A stretch of 64,000 bases of DNA from Burkholderia guangdongensis (GTDB lineage: Bacteria; Pseudomonadota; Gammaproteobacteria; Burkholderiales; Burkholderiaceae): contig NZ_JACBNX010000012.1 of NCBI RefSeq assembly GCF_013403875.1, positions 101,577-165,576 on the forward strand, written 5' to 3'. Each line of letters begins with the position of its first letter. The first letter of the stretch is position 1. The notes under the pieces were generated by a model. That model made no database searches. It worked only from the letters and a program-made list of their open reading frames with translations, and was not told the origin of the DNA. The translations under genes and the position numbers were made by a program. Below are positions 39,587 through 48,113 of this stretch, in pieces.

Positions 39587-40315
39587 ATGAAAAAAACCAT
39601 ACGCATCGCGTCGCTCGCGCTCGCCGTCGCGGCGGCGGCGCTCGGCTGCACCGCGCAGGCCGACCAGGTCACCGACAAGCTGAAGGCGACGCTGCAGGCG
39701 CGGCTCGGCAGCGACGCGCCGATCAAGAGCGTGACGAAAGCGCCGGTCGCGGGGCTCTACGAGGTCAATCTCGGCACGCAGATCATCTACAGCGACGCAT
39801 CCGGCGACTACGTGCTGCTCGGCGATCTCGTCGATACGAAGACGCACAAGAACATGACCGAAGCGCGCCTGGCGGACCTGAACCGGATCGATTTCGCGAG
39901 CCTGCCGTTCGCGAACGCGATCAAGGTCGTGAAGGGCAACGGCGCGCGCAAGATCGCGGTGTTCTCCGATCCGAACTGCCCGTACTGCAAGCGGCTCGAA
40001 ACGACGCTGCAGTCGGTCGACAACGTCACCGTCTACACGTTTCTGTATCCGGTGCTGACGCCCGATTCGACGGTGAAGTCGAAGGCGATCTGGTGCGCGG
40101 CCGACCGCGCGAAGTCGTGGGAGAGCTGGATGATCGACCACCACGCGCCGACGAACGCCGCGAACTGCGACACGACCGCGCTCGACAAGAACCTCGAGCT
40201 CGGTCGCGGCATGAACGTGACGGGCACGCCGACGATCTTCTTCGCGGACGGCCGGCGCCTGCCCGGCGCGGTGTCCGCCGACCAGCTGAACCAGGCGCTC
40301 GCGTCGACCAAGTGA
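39587..40315 (+). CDS. dsbC: Thiol:disulfide interchange protein DsbC
   Basis: A 242-aa periplasmic disulfide isomerase. The signal peptide covers about residues 1-26 (ends TAQA-DQV). A short dimerisation domain precedes the thioredoxin fold with CPYC (131-134) in FSDPNCPYCKRL, the DsbC/DsbG active site. A further Cys pair (IWCAADR and NAANCDT) probably forms a structural disulfide, and NVTGTPTIFFADGRRLPG contains the cis-proline. GAGAAGGAAG precedes the ATG. It corrects misformed disulfides in exported proteins. A terminator follows. Confidence 0.95.
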   Translation: MKKTIRIASLALAVAAAALGCTAQADQVTDKLKATLQARLGSDAPIKSVTKAPVAGLYEVNLGTQIIYSDASGDYVLLGDLVDTKTHKNMTEARLADLNRIDFASLPFANAIKVVKGNGARKIAVFSDPNCPYCKRLETTLQSVDNVTVYTFLYPVLTPDSTVKSKAIWCAADRAKSWESWMIDHHAPTNAANCDTTALDKNLELGRGMNVTGTPTIFFADGRRLPGAVSADQLNQALASTK

Positions 40316-40344
40316 CGCGCGGGGCCGCGAGGCCCGGCCGTCGG

Positions 40345-40387
40345 GAGAGGCGCCCGCATCCGACGTGCGGCGCCTCTCGTCGTTTTT
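40345..40387 (+). terminator. Intrinsic terminator after dsbC
   Basis: GAGAGGCGCC (40345-40354) pairs with GGCGCCTCTC (40369-40378), 14-nt loop, then a T5 run at 40383-40387. Confidence 0.88.
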
Positions 40388-40412
40388 GCCGCCGTATTCC
40401 CGACCGATTCCC

Positions 40413-42218
40413 ATGATGACCAAGCCGATCCGCTATTCGATTGTTCCGAAGGACCCCGCCGCGCACCTGTTCGAAGTGACCGTGACGGTCGCCGATCCCG
40501 ATCCCGCCGGCCAGCGGTTTTCGTTGCCGGTGTGGATTCCGGGCAGCTATCTGGTGCGCGAATTCGCGCGCAACATCGTGACGCTCGCCGCGTTCAACGA
40601 AGCCGGGCGCAAGGTGCGGATCGAGAAGACCGACAAGCACACGTGGCAGGCCGCGCCGACGAAGGGCGAGCTGACGCTGCGCTACGACGTGTACGGCTGG
40701 GATCTGTCGGTGCGCTCCGCGTATCTCGACGACGGCGGCGGCTTCTTCAACGGCACCGCGGTGTTCCTGAGCGTCGCGGGCCGCGAGGACGCGCGGTGCG
40801 ACGTCGACATCGCGAAGCCCGCCGGCGACGCGTTTCGCCGCTGGCGCGTCGCGACTGCGCTGCCGGAGGCGCGCGGCACGAAGCGCTACGCGTTCGGCGC
40901 GTATCGCGCGTCGAACTACGACGAGCTCGTCGATCATCCGGTCACGTTCGGCGAGTTCGAGCTCGCGACGTTCGACGCGCACGGCGTGCAGCACGACGTC
41001 GCGATCGCGGGCCGCGTCGCGCGTCTCGACATGGAGCGGCTCTGCGCGGACCTGAAGCGCGTGTGCGAAGCGCAGATCGCGCTGTTCGAGCCGAAGTCGA
41101 AGCAGGCGCCGATGGCGCGCTACGTGTTCATGACGCAGGCGGTCAGCGACGGCTACGGCGGCCTCGAGCATCGCGCGTCGACCGCGCTGATCTGCAACCG
41201 CACCGATCTGCCGGTGAAGGGGCGGCCCGACACGTCGGAAGGCTATCGCACGTATCTCGGCCTCTGCAGCCACGAGTACTTCCACACGTGGAACGTGAAG
41301 CGGATCAAGCCGGCCGCGTTCGCGCCGTACGATCTGACGAAAGAGAACTACACGTCGCTGCTGTGGCTGTTCGAGGGCTTCACGTCGTATTACGACGACC
41401 TGATGCTCGTGCGCAGCGGGCTGATGTCGCAGGACGAATACTTCGCGGCGCTCGGCCGCACCGTCGGCGGCGTGCTGCGCGGCAGCGGGCGCCTGAAGCA
41501 GAGCGTCGCCGAGAGCTCGTTCGACGCGTGGATCAAGTACTACCGGCAGGACGAGAACGCGGCGAACGCGATCGTCAGCTACTACACGAAGGGCTCGCTC
41601 GTCGCGCTCGCGTTCGATCTCGCGATTCGCGGCCAGACGCGCAATCGCAAGTCGCTCGACGACGTGATGCGGCTCCTGTGGCAGCGCTTCGGCCGCGATT
41701 TCTACCGGGGCAACGCGATCGGCGTCGGCGAGGGCGAGGTCGAGCAACTGATCGAGGAGGCGACGGGCGTCGCGCTCGGCCGGCTGTTCGACGACGCGGT
41801 GCGCGGCACGCGCGACCTGCCGCTCGCCGAGTTGCTCGAGCCGTTCGGGGTGACGCTCGCGCCGGATCTCGGCGCGAAGGGCGCCCAGCCGAAACCGTCG
41901 ATCGGCGCGCGCCTGCGCGGCGGCGCGGACTGCACGCTCGCGGCGGTCTACGAAGGCGGCGCCGCGCATCGGGCAGGGCTGTCGGCCGGCGACACGCTGA
42001 TCGCGCTCGACGGATTGCGCGCGAGCGGCGCGAACCTCGACGCGCTGCTCGCGCGCTACCGGCCCGGCGACAAGGTGGAGATCCACGCGTTCCGCCGCGA
42101 CGAGCTGCGCACCGTGCGGCTGAAGCTCGACGGGCCGGACGTCGTCCGCTATGTCCTGAGCGCGAATCCGAAGCCGGCCGCGCAAGTCGCGGCGCGCGAC
42201 GCCTGGCTGAATGGCTGA
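40413..42218 (+). CDS. M61-family glycyl aminopeptidase-like metallopeptidase with PDZ domain
   Basis: A 601-aa protein. An N-terminal beta domain (about 1-170, with WIPGSYLVREFARNI) precedes the zinc domain. The HExxH motif is HEYFH (H287-H291) followed by TWNVKRIKP, and the third ligand Glu is in LLWLFEGFTSYYDD about 30 residues on. A C-terminal PDZ domain (about 500-590) holds AVYEGGAAHRAGLSAGDTLIALDG. M61 enzymes remove N-terminal Gly/Ala; PDZ copies often regulate substrate access. The ATG at 40413 or 40416 gives MMTKPIRYS. Confidence 0.92.
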   Translation: MMTKPIRYSIVPKDPAAHLFEVTVTVADPDPAGQRFSLPVWIPGSYLVREFARNIVTLAAFNEAGRKVRIEKTDKHTWQAAPTKGELTLRYDVYGWDLSVRSAYLDDGGGFFNGTAVFLSVAGREDARCDVDIAKPAGDAFRRWRVATALPEARGTKRYAFGAYRASNYDELVDHPVTFGEFELATFDAHGVQHDVAIAGRVARLDMERLCADLKRVCEAQIALFEPKSKQAPMARYVFMTQAVSDGYGGLEHRASTALICNRTDLPVKGRPDTSEGYRTYLGLCSHEYFHTWNVKRIKPAAFAPYDLTKENYTSLLWLFEGFTSYYDDLMLVRSGLMSQDEYFAALGRTVGGVLRGSGRLKQSVAESSFDAWIKYYRQDENAANAIVSYYTKGSLVALAFDLAIRGQTRNRKSLDDVMRLLWQRFGRDFYRGNAIGVGEGEVEQLIEEATGVALGRLFDDAVRGTRDLPLAELLEPFGVTLAPDLGAKGAQPKPSIGARLRGGADCTLAAVYEGGAAHRAGLSAGDTLIALDGLRASGANLDALLARYRPGDKVEIHAFRRDELRTVRLKLDGPDVVRYVLSANPKPAAQVAARDAWLNG

Positions 42219-42242
42219 ATGGCTGACTGCGCGGCTGACGGG

Positions 42243-42275
42243 GCGGGCGGCGGCGGGCGGCGGCGGGCGGCGGCG
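42243..42275 (+). repeat. GC-only 10-bp tandem repeat (3 copies)
   Basis: gcgggcggcg three times at 42243-42272 plus gcg, just after the M61 gene. An octamer tggctgaa is also duplicated around its stop codon. No gene assigned to 42219-42394. Confidence 0.85.
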
Positions 42276-42394
42276 ATGCCGATTGTCCCGCTGTTGCAAC
42301 AATGCGTCGCCGCTGGCCGTCTTTTTCGGCACAAAGTGGCCGCGCACAATGGCGTCACTCGCGCTGCTAACGCGCAGACCACTTGGAGCCTGAC

Positions 42395-42991
42395 ATGACG
42401 ACCATCCTGCAAATCAATTCCGCGGCGCGTTCGCAAGGCGCGCAATCCACGCTGCTGGCCAACGAACTGACGGCGAAGCTGCAACAATCGAATCCGGGTG
42501 CGGCCGTGACGGTCCGCGACCTGCAAGCCGATCCGCTGCCGCACCTCGACGACGCCGTGCTCGGCGCGTTCTTCACGCCGGCCGAGCACCGCTCGCCGGA
42601 GCAGAATGCGCTCGTCGCGAAGAGCGACGCGCTGATCGCCGAACTGCAAGCCGCCGACATCATCGTGCTGGGCGCTCCGATGTACAACTTCGGCGTGTCG
42701 TCGCAGCTCAAGACGTACTTCGACTGGATCGCCCGCGCGGGCGTCACGTTCCGCTACACGGAAAACGGTCCGGAAGGCCTGGTCAAGGGCAAGAAGGTGC
42801 ACGTGGTGGCGGCGCGCGGCGGCAAGTACGCCGGCACGCCGAACGACACCCACACGCCGTACCTGCGCAACTTCCTCGGCTTCCTCGGGATGGGCGACGT
42901 GAACTTCATCTACGCGGAAGGCCTGAACATGGGCCCGGATGCCGCCAACGCAGCGCTCGCCGGCGCGCGCGAAGCGATCGCCGCCGCTTAA
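42395..42991 (+). CDS. azoR: FMN-dependent NADH-azoreductase
   Basis: A 198-aa flavodoxin-fold enzyme. The N-terminal [21 protein letters not shown] binds the FMN phosphate, [23 protein letters not shown] is the typical AzoR block around the flavin, and [11 protein letters not shown] plus [13 protein letters not shown] follow. It reduces azo compounds and quinones with NADH. GGAGCCTGAC precedes the ATG. The 12-nt upstream TTG alternative is not favoured. A hairpin terminator follows after 37 bp. Confidence 0.94.
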   Translation: MTTILQINSAARSQGAQSTLLANELTAKLQQSNPGAAVTVRDLQADPLPHLDDAVLGAFFTPAEHRSPEQNALVAKSDALIAELQAADIIVLGAPMYNFGVSSQLKTYFDWIARAGVTFRYTENGPEGLVKGKKVHVVAARGGKYAGTPNDTHTPYLRNFLGFLGMGDVNFIYAEGLNMGPDAANAALAGAREAIAAA

Positions 42992-42992
42992 C

Positions 42993-43016
42993 GTCGATCG
43001 GTCGATCGGTCGATCG
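42993..43016. repeat. Triple octamer gtcgatcg
   Basis: Three exact head-to-tail copies of gtcgatcg directly after the azoR stop. Each contains the palindrome cgatcg. Confidence 0.85.
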
Positions 43017-43028
43017 TCGGACGAAACG

Positions 43029-43062
43029 ACAACGCCGCGCACCGAAAGGTGCGCGGCGTTGT
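43029..43062. terminator. Terminator hairpin between azoR and ung
   Basis: ACAACGCCGCGCACC pairs perfectly with GGTGCGCGGCGTTGT around a GAAA tetraloop (43029-43062). 15-bp stem; serves both convergent genes though the T-tract is short. Confidence 0.88.
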
Positions 43063-43086
43063 CGCGTATGGAGAAGCGGGCGGTGT

Positions 43087-43998
43087 TTACGCCAGCGTCG
43101 CTGCTTCGTCCGGCAGCCGCCAGTCGATCGGCGCGCGGCCTTGCCCGGCCAGATAGTCGTTCGCGAGCGCGAAGTGCCGGCAGCCGAGAAAACCGCGATG
43201 CGCGGACAGCGGCGATGGATGCGGCGCCTCGAGCACGCAGTGCTCGGCCGGATCGAACAGTGCGCGCTTCGCCTGCGCGTGTGCGCCCCACAGCATGAAC
43301 ACGAGCCCGCGATGGCGGCGGGCGAGCTCGCGGATCAGCGTGTCCGTGCATTGCTCCCAGCCGCGTTTCGCGTGGCTCGCGGCCGCGCCGCGCTCGACGG
43401 TCAGCACGGTGTTCAGCAGCAGCACGCCCTGGCGCGCCCAGGTGTCGAGGCAGCCGTGATGCGGCGCGTCGTGGCCGAAGTTCGCGGCGATCTCCTTGAA
43501 GATATTGCGCAGCGACGGCGGCGGCTTCACCGACGGCGGCACCGAGAACGCGAGGCCGTGCGCCTGCGGCGTGCCGCGGTCGTCGCCGTGGTACGGATCC
43601 TGGCCGAGGATCACGATCTTCACGTCGTCCGGATGCGTGAGCCGCAGCGCGCGGAACACGTCGGCCGGATAGACGGTCTTGCCGGCCGCGCGCTCGCCGT
43701 CGACGAAACGGCACAGCGGCGCGTACGTGTCGCTCGCGATGAACGGCGCGAGCAGCGCATGCCAGTCGGGCGGCAGCGCGTCGAACTGCGCGGCGAGATG
43801 GAGGATGCCGTCGGCCGCGGACGCGGGCGGCTCGCCGGCGGCGGCCGGAGCAGACATGGGCGGCTTGCCGGCGGCGGCCGGATCGGACATGGGCGGTTCG
43901 CCGGCGGCAGCCGGCGCGGACGTGAGCGGCGCCTCGTGAACCGGCTCGTCGAACAGCGACGCCTGTTGCGGCGCGCGGGAAGTCTTACGGGTGGCCAT
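43087..43998 (-). CDS. ung: Uracil-DNA glycosylase with extended N-terminus
   Basis: A 303-aa protein, about 70 residues longer than usual Ung. The catalytic core has the water-activating Asp in ILGQDPYHGDDRG and the leucine-loop His in APHPSPLSAHRGF. The uracil-recognition block VLLLNTVLTVE is also present. It removes uracil from DNA in base excision repair. The extra N-terminus begins with QQASLFDEP, a possible clamp-binding motif, followed by three 11-residue repeats encoded by a 33-bp tandem repeat. It is the last gene after trpG-trpD-trpC-CYTH. Confidence 0.96.
   Translation of the reverse strand: MATRKTSRAPQQASLFDEPVHEAPLTSAPAAAGEPPMSDPAAAGKPPMSAPAAAGEPPASAADGILHLAAQFDALPPDWHALLAPFIASDTYAPLCRFVDGERAAGKTVYPADVFRALRLTHPDDVKIVILGQDPYHGDDRGTPQAHGLAFSVPPSVKPPPSLRNIFKEIAANFGHDAPHHGCLDTWARQGVLLLNTVLTVERGAAASHAKRGWEQCTDTLIRELARRHRGLVFMLWGAHAQAKRALFDPAEHCVLEAPHPSPLSAHRGFLGCRHFALANDYLAGQGRAPIDWRLPDEAATLA
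43826..43924 (-). repeat. Three 33-bp tandem repeats in the ung N-terminal region
   Basis: Units 43826-43858, 43859-43891 and 43892-43924 encode variants of the 11-mer MSAPAAAGEPP. Multiples of 3 keep the frame, so the array may vary in copy number between strains. Confidence 0.9.
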
Positions 43999-44004
43999 GC
44001 GCGA

Positions 44005-44631
44005 TCATTGCGCGCGCAGCCGGTAGCCGCGCTGCGCCTTGCTGATGTTGTCGGGGGTGAGGCCGGGCAGTGCCTGCTGCAACTCGGCGGCGAGCGTCGC
44101 GAGCGCCGTTTCCGGCCCGTCGATCAGCTCGAGCTCGATTTCGCTGATCGGTTCGCGGCGCGTTTCGTCGTCGGCCTGAACGGTGATCTCGCCGAGATCC
44201 ACGGCGGCTTCGATCGTCGCGCCGCCGATCGCGATGCGCCACAGCGTGCGCGAGAAATCGGTGCGGAACAGCGCGTGCAGCGTGGGCGCCGCATCGCGCA
44301 GCGCCGCGCCCGCTTCCGGCACGTCGCACACGGCGACGAGCGCATCGATGTCGAGCGCATCGCCGGCGACGGGCAGCTCCCATTCGTGCCGCCGATGCAG
44401 GCCGCCTTCCGCGCTGCCGGCCGTCTTGAACGTCTGCAGCCAGCCCTGCGGCGCGCGGCGCACCCGCACCGCGCTCTTCGCGCGGGCGAGCGCGAGATCG
44501 GGCGTGTCGTAATAGACGTTCGCGAGCGCGATCTCGCGGCCGGATTCGCCGGTCAGCGTCGCGAAGAATCGGCGTGCCGCGTCCGCGTTCGCGGCCGGTA
44601 GCGCGAGCTTGATTTCGCGTTCGATCGCCAT
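44005..44631 (-). CDS. CYTH-domain protein (inorganic triphosphatase-like)
   Basis: A 208-aa CYTH protein. The signature ExExK is E4-R-E6-I-K8 at the N-terminus, and YYDTPDLALARAKSAVRVRR plus later charged strands form the triphosphate tunnel. Relatives hydrolyse inorganic triphosphate or bind nucleotide triphosphates. The start is set by a 1-nt overlap with the trpC stop (TGATG), so it is translationally coupled to the tryptophan genes without an obvious biochemical link. Confidence 0.9.
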   Translation of the reverse strand: MAIEREIKLALPAANADAARRFFATLTGESGREIALANVYYDTPDLALARAKSAVRVRRAPQGWLQTFKTAGSAEGGLHRRHEWELPVAGDALDIDALVAVCDVPEAGAALRDAAPTLHALFRTDFSRTLWRIAIGGATIEAAVDLGEITVQADDETRREPISEIELELIDGPETALATLAAELQQALPGLTPDNISKAQRGYRLRAQ

Positions 44632-45416
44632 CAGAAGAACATCCGCGCGAGCTCCGCGCCCGGGTGCTCGGCGCGCATGAACGCTTCGCCGACGAGGAAC
44701 GTGTGCACGTCGGCCGCGCGCATCGTGTCGACGTCCGCGCGCGACAGGATCCCCGATTCGGTCACGACGATCCGGTCGGCCGGAATCATGTCGAGCATGC
44801 CGAGCGTCGTCTGGATCGTCGTCTCGAACGTGCGCAGATTGCGGTTGTTGATGCCGAGCAGCGGCGTTTTCAGCGTCAGCGCTTCGGTCAGCTCGTCGCG
44901 GTCGTGCACCTCGACGAGCACCGCGAGCCCGAGCGAGTGCGCATACGCTTCGAGATCCTGCATCTGCGGCGTGTCGAGCGCGGCGGCGATCAGCAGGATC
45001 GCGTCGGCGCCCATCGCGCGCGCTTCGAGGATCTGGTACGGATCGATGATGAAGTCCTTGCGCAGCACCGGCAGCGCGCAGGCCGCGCGCGCTTCTTCGA
45101 GATAGCGGACGCCGCCCTGGAAGAACTGCTCGTCGGTCAGCACCGACAGGCACGCGGCGCCATGCGACGCGTACGAGCGCGCGATGTCGGCCGGCACGAA
45201 ATGCTCGCGCAGCACGCCTTTCGACGGGCTCGCCTTCTTGATTTCGGCGATCACGGCCGCCTGGCCTGCCGCATGCTTCGCGCGCAGCGCGCCGGCGAAG
45301 TCGCGCAGGTCGCGCGTCGACGCCTCCAGCTTCAGCGCTTCGAGCGGCGTGCTTTGCATCGCAGCGGCCACTTCTTCGCGCTTGACCGCGATGATTCGTT
45401 CGAGGATGTCGCTCAT
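44631..45416 (-). CDS. trpC: Indole-3-glycerol-phosphate synthase
   Basis: A 261-aa (beta/alpha)8-barrel enzyme. Conserved blocks are [17 protein letters not shown] with the catalytic Lys, [37 protein letters not shown] and VTESGI. It closes the indole ring in tryptophan synthesis. The monofunctional form (no fused TrpF) is expected here. The ATG at 45416 gives [10 protein letters not shown]. It lies 52 bp after trpD. Confidence 0.97.
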   Translation of the reverse strand: MSDILERIIAVKREEVAAAMQSTPLEALKLEASTRDLRDFAGALRAKHAAGQAAVIAEIKKASPSKGVLREHFVPADIARSYASHGAACLSVLTDEQFFQGGVRYLEEARAACALPVLRKDFIIDPYQILEARAMGADAILLIAAALDTPQMQDLEAYAHSLGLAVLVEVHDRDELTEALTLKTPLLGINNRNLRTFETTIQTTLGMLDMIPADRIVVTESGILSRADVDTMRAADVHTFLVGEAFMRAEHPGAELARMFF

Positions 45417-45468
45417 GAAAATCTCGTGGATCGATCGGATTCGGAATGCGCTCGGCGGGTAGACGCGC

Positions 45469-46500
45469 TCAGCGCTTGAATTGTTGCGTGAAGCGCACGA
45501 GCTCGTCGACCTTCGCGCGCGCGTGGCCGCTCGCGATCGCGTCGCGCGCGAGCTGGATGCCGTCGGCGATCGACGCGGCGATGTTCGCCGCATAGAGCGC
45601 GGTGCCCGCGTTCAGCGTGACGATCTCGCGCGCGACGCCGGGCTGGTTGTCGAGCGCGCCGAGCAGCATCGCGCGCGATTCTTCGGCGTTCTCGACCTTC
45701 AGCGTGCGGTTCGACACCATCTGCAGGCCGAAGTCTTCCGGATGGATCTCGTATTCGTGCACCTGGCCGTCGCGCAGCTCGCCAACGAGCGTCGCGGCGC
45801 CGAGCGACACCTCGTCCATCCCGTCCTTGCCGTACACGACGAGCACGTGCTGCGCGCCGAGCCGCTGCATCACGCGCACCTGGATGCCGACGAGATCCGG
45901 ATGGAACACGCCCATCAGCTGGTTCGGCGCGCCGGCCGGGTTCGTCAGCGGGCCGAGGATGTTGAAGATCGTGCGCACGCCGAGCTCGCGGCGCACCGCC
46001 GCGATGTTCTTCATCGCCGGATGGTGGTTCGGCGCGAACATGAAGCCCATGCCGGTCGCCTCGATCGATGCGGCGACCTGATCGGGCTGCAGGTCGATGT
46101 TGACGCCGAGCGCCTCGAGCACGTCGGCGCTGCCGGACTTGCTCGACACGCCGCGGTTGCCGTGCTTCGCGACCTTCGCGCCGGCCGCGGCCGACACGAA
46201 CATCGTCGCGGTCGAGATGTTGAACGTGTGCGAGCCATCGCCGCCGGTGCCGACGATGTCGACGAAGTTCGAGTTGTCGGCGACGTGCACGTGGTTCGCG
46301 AACTCGCGCATCACGGTCGCGGCGGCGGCGATCTCGCCGATCGTCTCCTTCTTCACGCGCAGGCCGGTGAGGATCGCGGCGGCCATCACCGGCGACATGT
46401 CGCCGCGCATGATGAGCCGCATCAGATGCAGCATCTCGTCGTGGAAGATTTCGCGGTGCTCGATCGTGCGCTGCAGCGCTTCCTGCGGGGTGATCGTCAT
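45469..46500 (-). CDS. trpD: Anthranilate phosphoribosyltransferase
   Basis: A 343-aa enzyme with the PRPP-binding [15 protein letters not shown] and [18 protein letters not shown] blocks and [10 protein letters not shown]. It joins anthranilate to PRPP in step two of tryptophan synthesis. Not fused to TrpG, as usual in betaproteobacteria. The ATG at 46500 follows the trpG stop by 13 nt, so they are surely cotranscribed. Confidence 0.97.
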   Translation of the reverse strand: MTITPQEALQRTIEHREIFHDEMLHLMRLIMRGDMSPVMAAAILTGLRVKKETIGEIAAAATVMREFANHVHVADNSNFVDIVGTGGDGSHTFNISTATMFVSAAAGAKVAKHGNRGVSSKSGSADVLEALGVNIDLQPDQVAASIEATGMGFMFAPNHHPAMKNIAAVRRELGVRTIFNILGPLTNPAGAPNQLMGVFHPDLVGIQVRVMQRLGAQHVLVVYGKDGMDEVSLGAATLVGELRDGQVHEYEIHPEDFGLQMVSNRTLKVENAEESRAMLLGALDNQPGVAREIVTLNAGTALYAANIAASIADGIQLARDAIASGHARAKVDELVRFTQQFKR

Positions 46501-46513
46501 CGTGTCGCTCCGG

Positions 46514-47101
<588 letters not shown>

Positions 47102-47113
47102 GGTTACCCCTAA

Positions 47114-47131
47114 CCGTTTGATTTCAAACGG
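47114..47131. promoter_or_regulatory. Perfect palindrome just before the trpG ribosome site
   Basis: CCGTTTGA-TT-TCAAACGG, 8-bp arms and a 2-nt centre, ending 12 nt before the trpG ATG. It could be an operator or an RNA hairpin beside the ribosome site. Confidence 0.7.
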
Positions 47132-47229
47132 AGAATAGTCTGCGGAAATCCTGCGGATGCCCCCTTTGGATGTCCCCATTTCGAATCGCTGCCCACGGGG
47201 AAGGGCGCTATGGGGAAAAGAATAGACGA

Positions 47230-47244
47230 GGCGGGGCTACCGCC
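47230..47244 (-). promoter_or_regulatory. Candidate attenuator hairpin of the trpG leader
   Basis: On the minus strand GGCGG (47244-47240) and CCGCC (47234-47230) flank the leader stop codon, followed by the pyrimidine-rich tcgtctattctttt. The 5' arm overlaps the last Trp and Arg codons of the leader peptide. Confidence 0.5.
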
Positions 47245-47293
47245 ACCAGCGGAGGACGGGGACGAACCAGCGAAGATGGGTGGCGGCTTTCAT
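47237..47293 (-). CDS. Tryptophan leader peptide upstream of trpG
   Basis: An 18-codon frame reading MKAATHLRWFVPVLRWWR and a TAG stop. It has three Trp (9, 16, 17), two adjacent, right before the stop. It lies between the msrA stop and trpG, 136 bp before the trpG ATG. A hairpin overlaps its 3' end. Frequent Trp at this position is strong evidence for a ribosome-mediated tryptophan attenuator. No ribosome site is obvious, and the start lies close to a TACAAT -10, so the transcript may have a very short leader. Confidence 0.75.
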   Translation of the reverse strand: MKAATHLRWFVPVLRWWR

Positions 47294-47303
47294 GATGCCG
47301 GAG

Positions 47304-47309
47304 ATTGTA
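47304..47309 (-). promoter_or_regulatory. -10 element TACAAT of the trpG unit
   Basis: Minus-strand TACAAT (47309-47304) lies in the 25-bp gap after msrA. The predicted transcription start is 3-5 nt before the leader ATG. The -35 is weak. Confidence 0.5.
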
Positions 47310-47318
47310 CCAACAACT

Positions 47319-48056
47319 CTACGACGCCCGCCACAGCAGCGCGTCGGTCCGATAGAGCGCCGGAAACATCCGCTTCAGCCCCACGATTTTCGGCAGGTCG
47401 TTGACGACGATATACGGCGCGTCCGGATGCAGTTCGAGATAGTTCTGGTGATAGTTCTCGGCCGGATAGAACCCGTGGAACGTTTCGACGCGCGTGACGA
47501 CCGGCGCGGCAAACACGTGCGCGCGGCCGATCTGCGCAATGTACGCGCTGGCGATCGCCTGCTGCTGCTGGCTCGTCGGAAAGATCGCCGACCGGTACTG
47601 CGTGCCTTCGTCCGGCCCCTGGAAATTGAGCTCGGTCGGATTGTGCGCGACCGAAAAGAAAATCTGCAGCAGCCGTCCGTACGTGACCTGCGCGGGATCG
47701 TAGACGATCCGCACGGATTCCGCGTGTCCGGTGAGCCCCGTGCCGACCATTTCGTAATGCGCGGTCGCCGCCACGCCGCCCGCGTAGCCCGCCGTCACCT
47801 GTTTCACGCCCGCGACGTGCTCGAACACGCCCTGCATGCCCCAGAAGCATCCGCCCGCGAACACCGCGATTTCGCTGTGCAATGCGGCGGGCGTTTCGTC
47901 GAGCGTCGGCGCGGGCACGGCCGTCATGGGCTCGGCCGAGTCGGCCGCGTGCTGATAGCCGAACGCGGCGGCCGCCACCGCGGCGATCGCGACGAGACGC
48001 AAGGCGGCCGCGCACGACCGCCGCACGGGTTGATTCCGGGATGATGTCGTATTCAC
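47319..48056 (-). CDS. msrA: Exported peptide methionine-(S)-sulfoxide reductase MsrA
   Basis: A 245-aa protein. A basic N-terminus and hydrophobic stretch (about residues 15-36) indicate export or membrane anchoring, unusual for MsrA. The catalytic Cys is in IAVFAGGCFWGMQGVFEH. The YHQNYLELHPDAPYI block is typical of the C-terminal part. It reduces the S-epimer of methionine sulfoxide in periplasmic proteins. It ends an operon msrB-dipZ-msrA, whose middle gene could supply electrons. Confidence 0.93.
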   Translation of the reverse strand: MNTTSSRNQPVRRSCAAALRLVAIAAVAAAAFGYQHAADSAEPMTAVPAPTLDETPAALHSEIAVFAGGCFWGMQGVFEHVAGVKQVTAGYAGGVAATAHYEMVGTGLTGHAESVRIVYDPAQVTYGRLLQIFFSVAHNPTELNFQGPDEGTQYRSAIFPTSQQQQAIASAYIAQIGRAHVFAAPVVTRVETFHGFYPAENYHQNYLELHPDAPYIVVNDLPKIVGLKRMFPALYRTDALLWRAS

Positions 48057-48113
48057 GGTGAACTCCTTCGCAGATGATCCGTCATGAGAAATCGATCGCG
48101 CGGCCTGCCGCGC

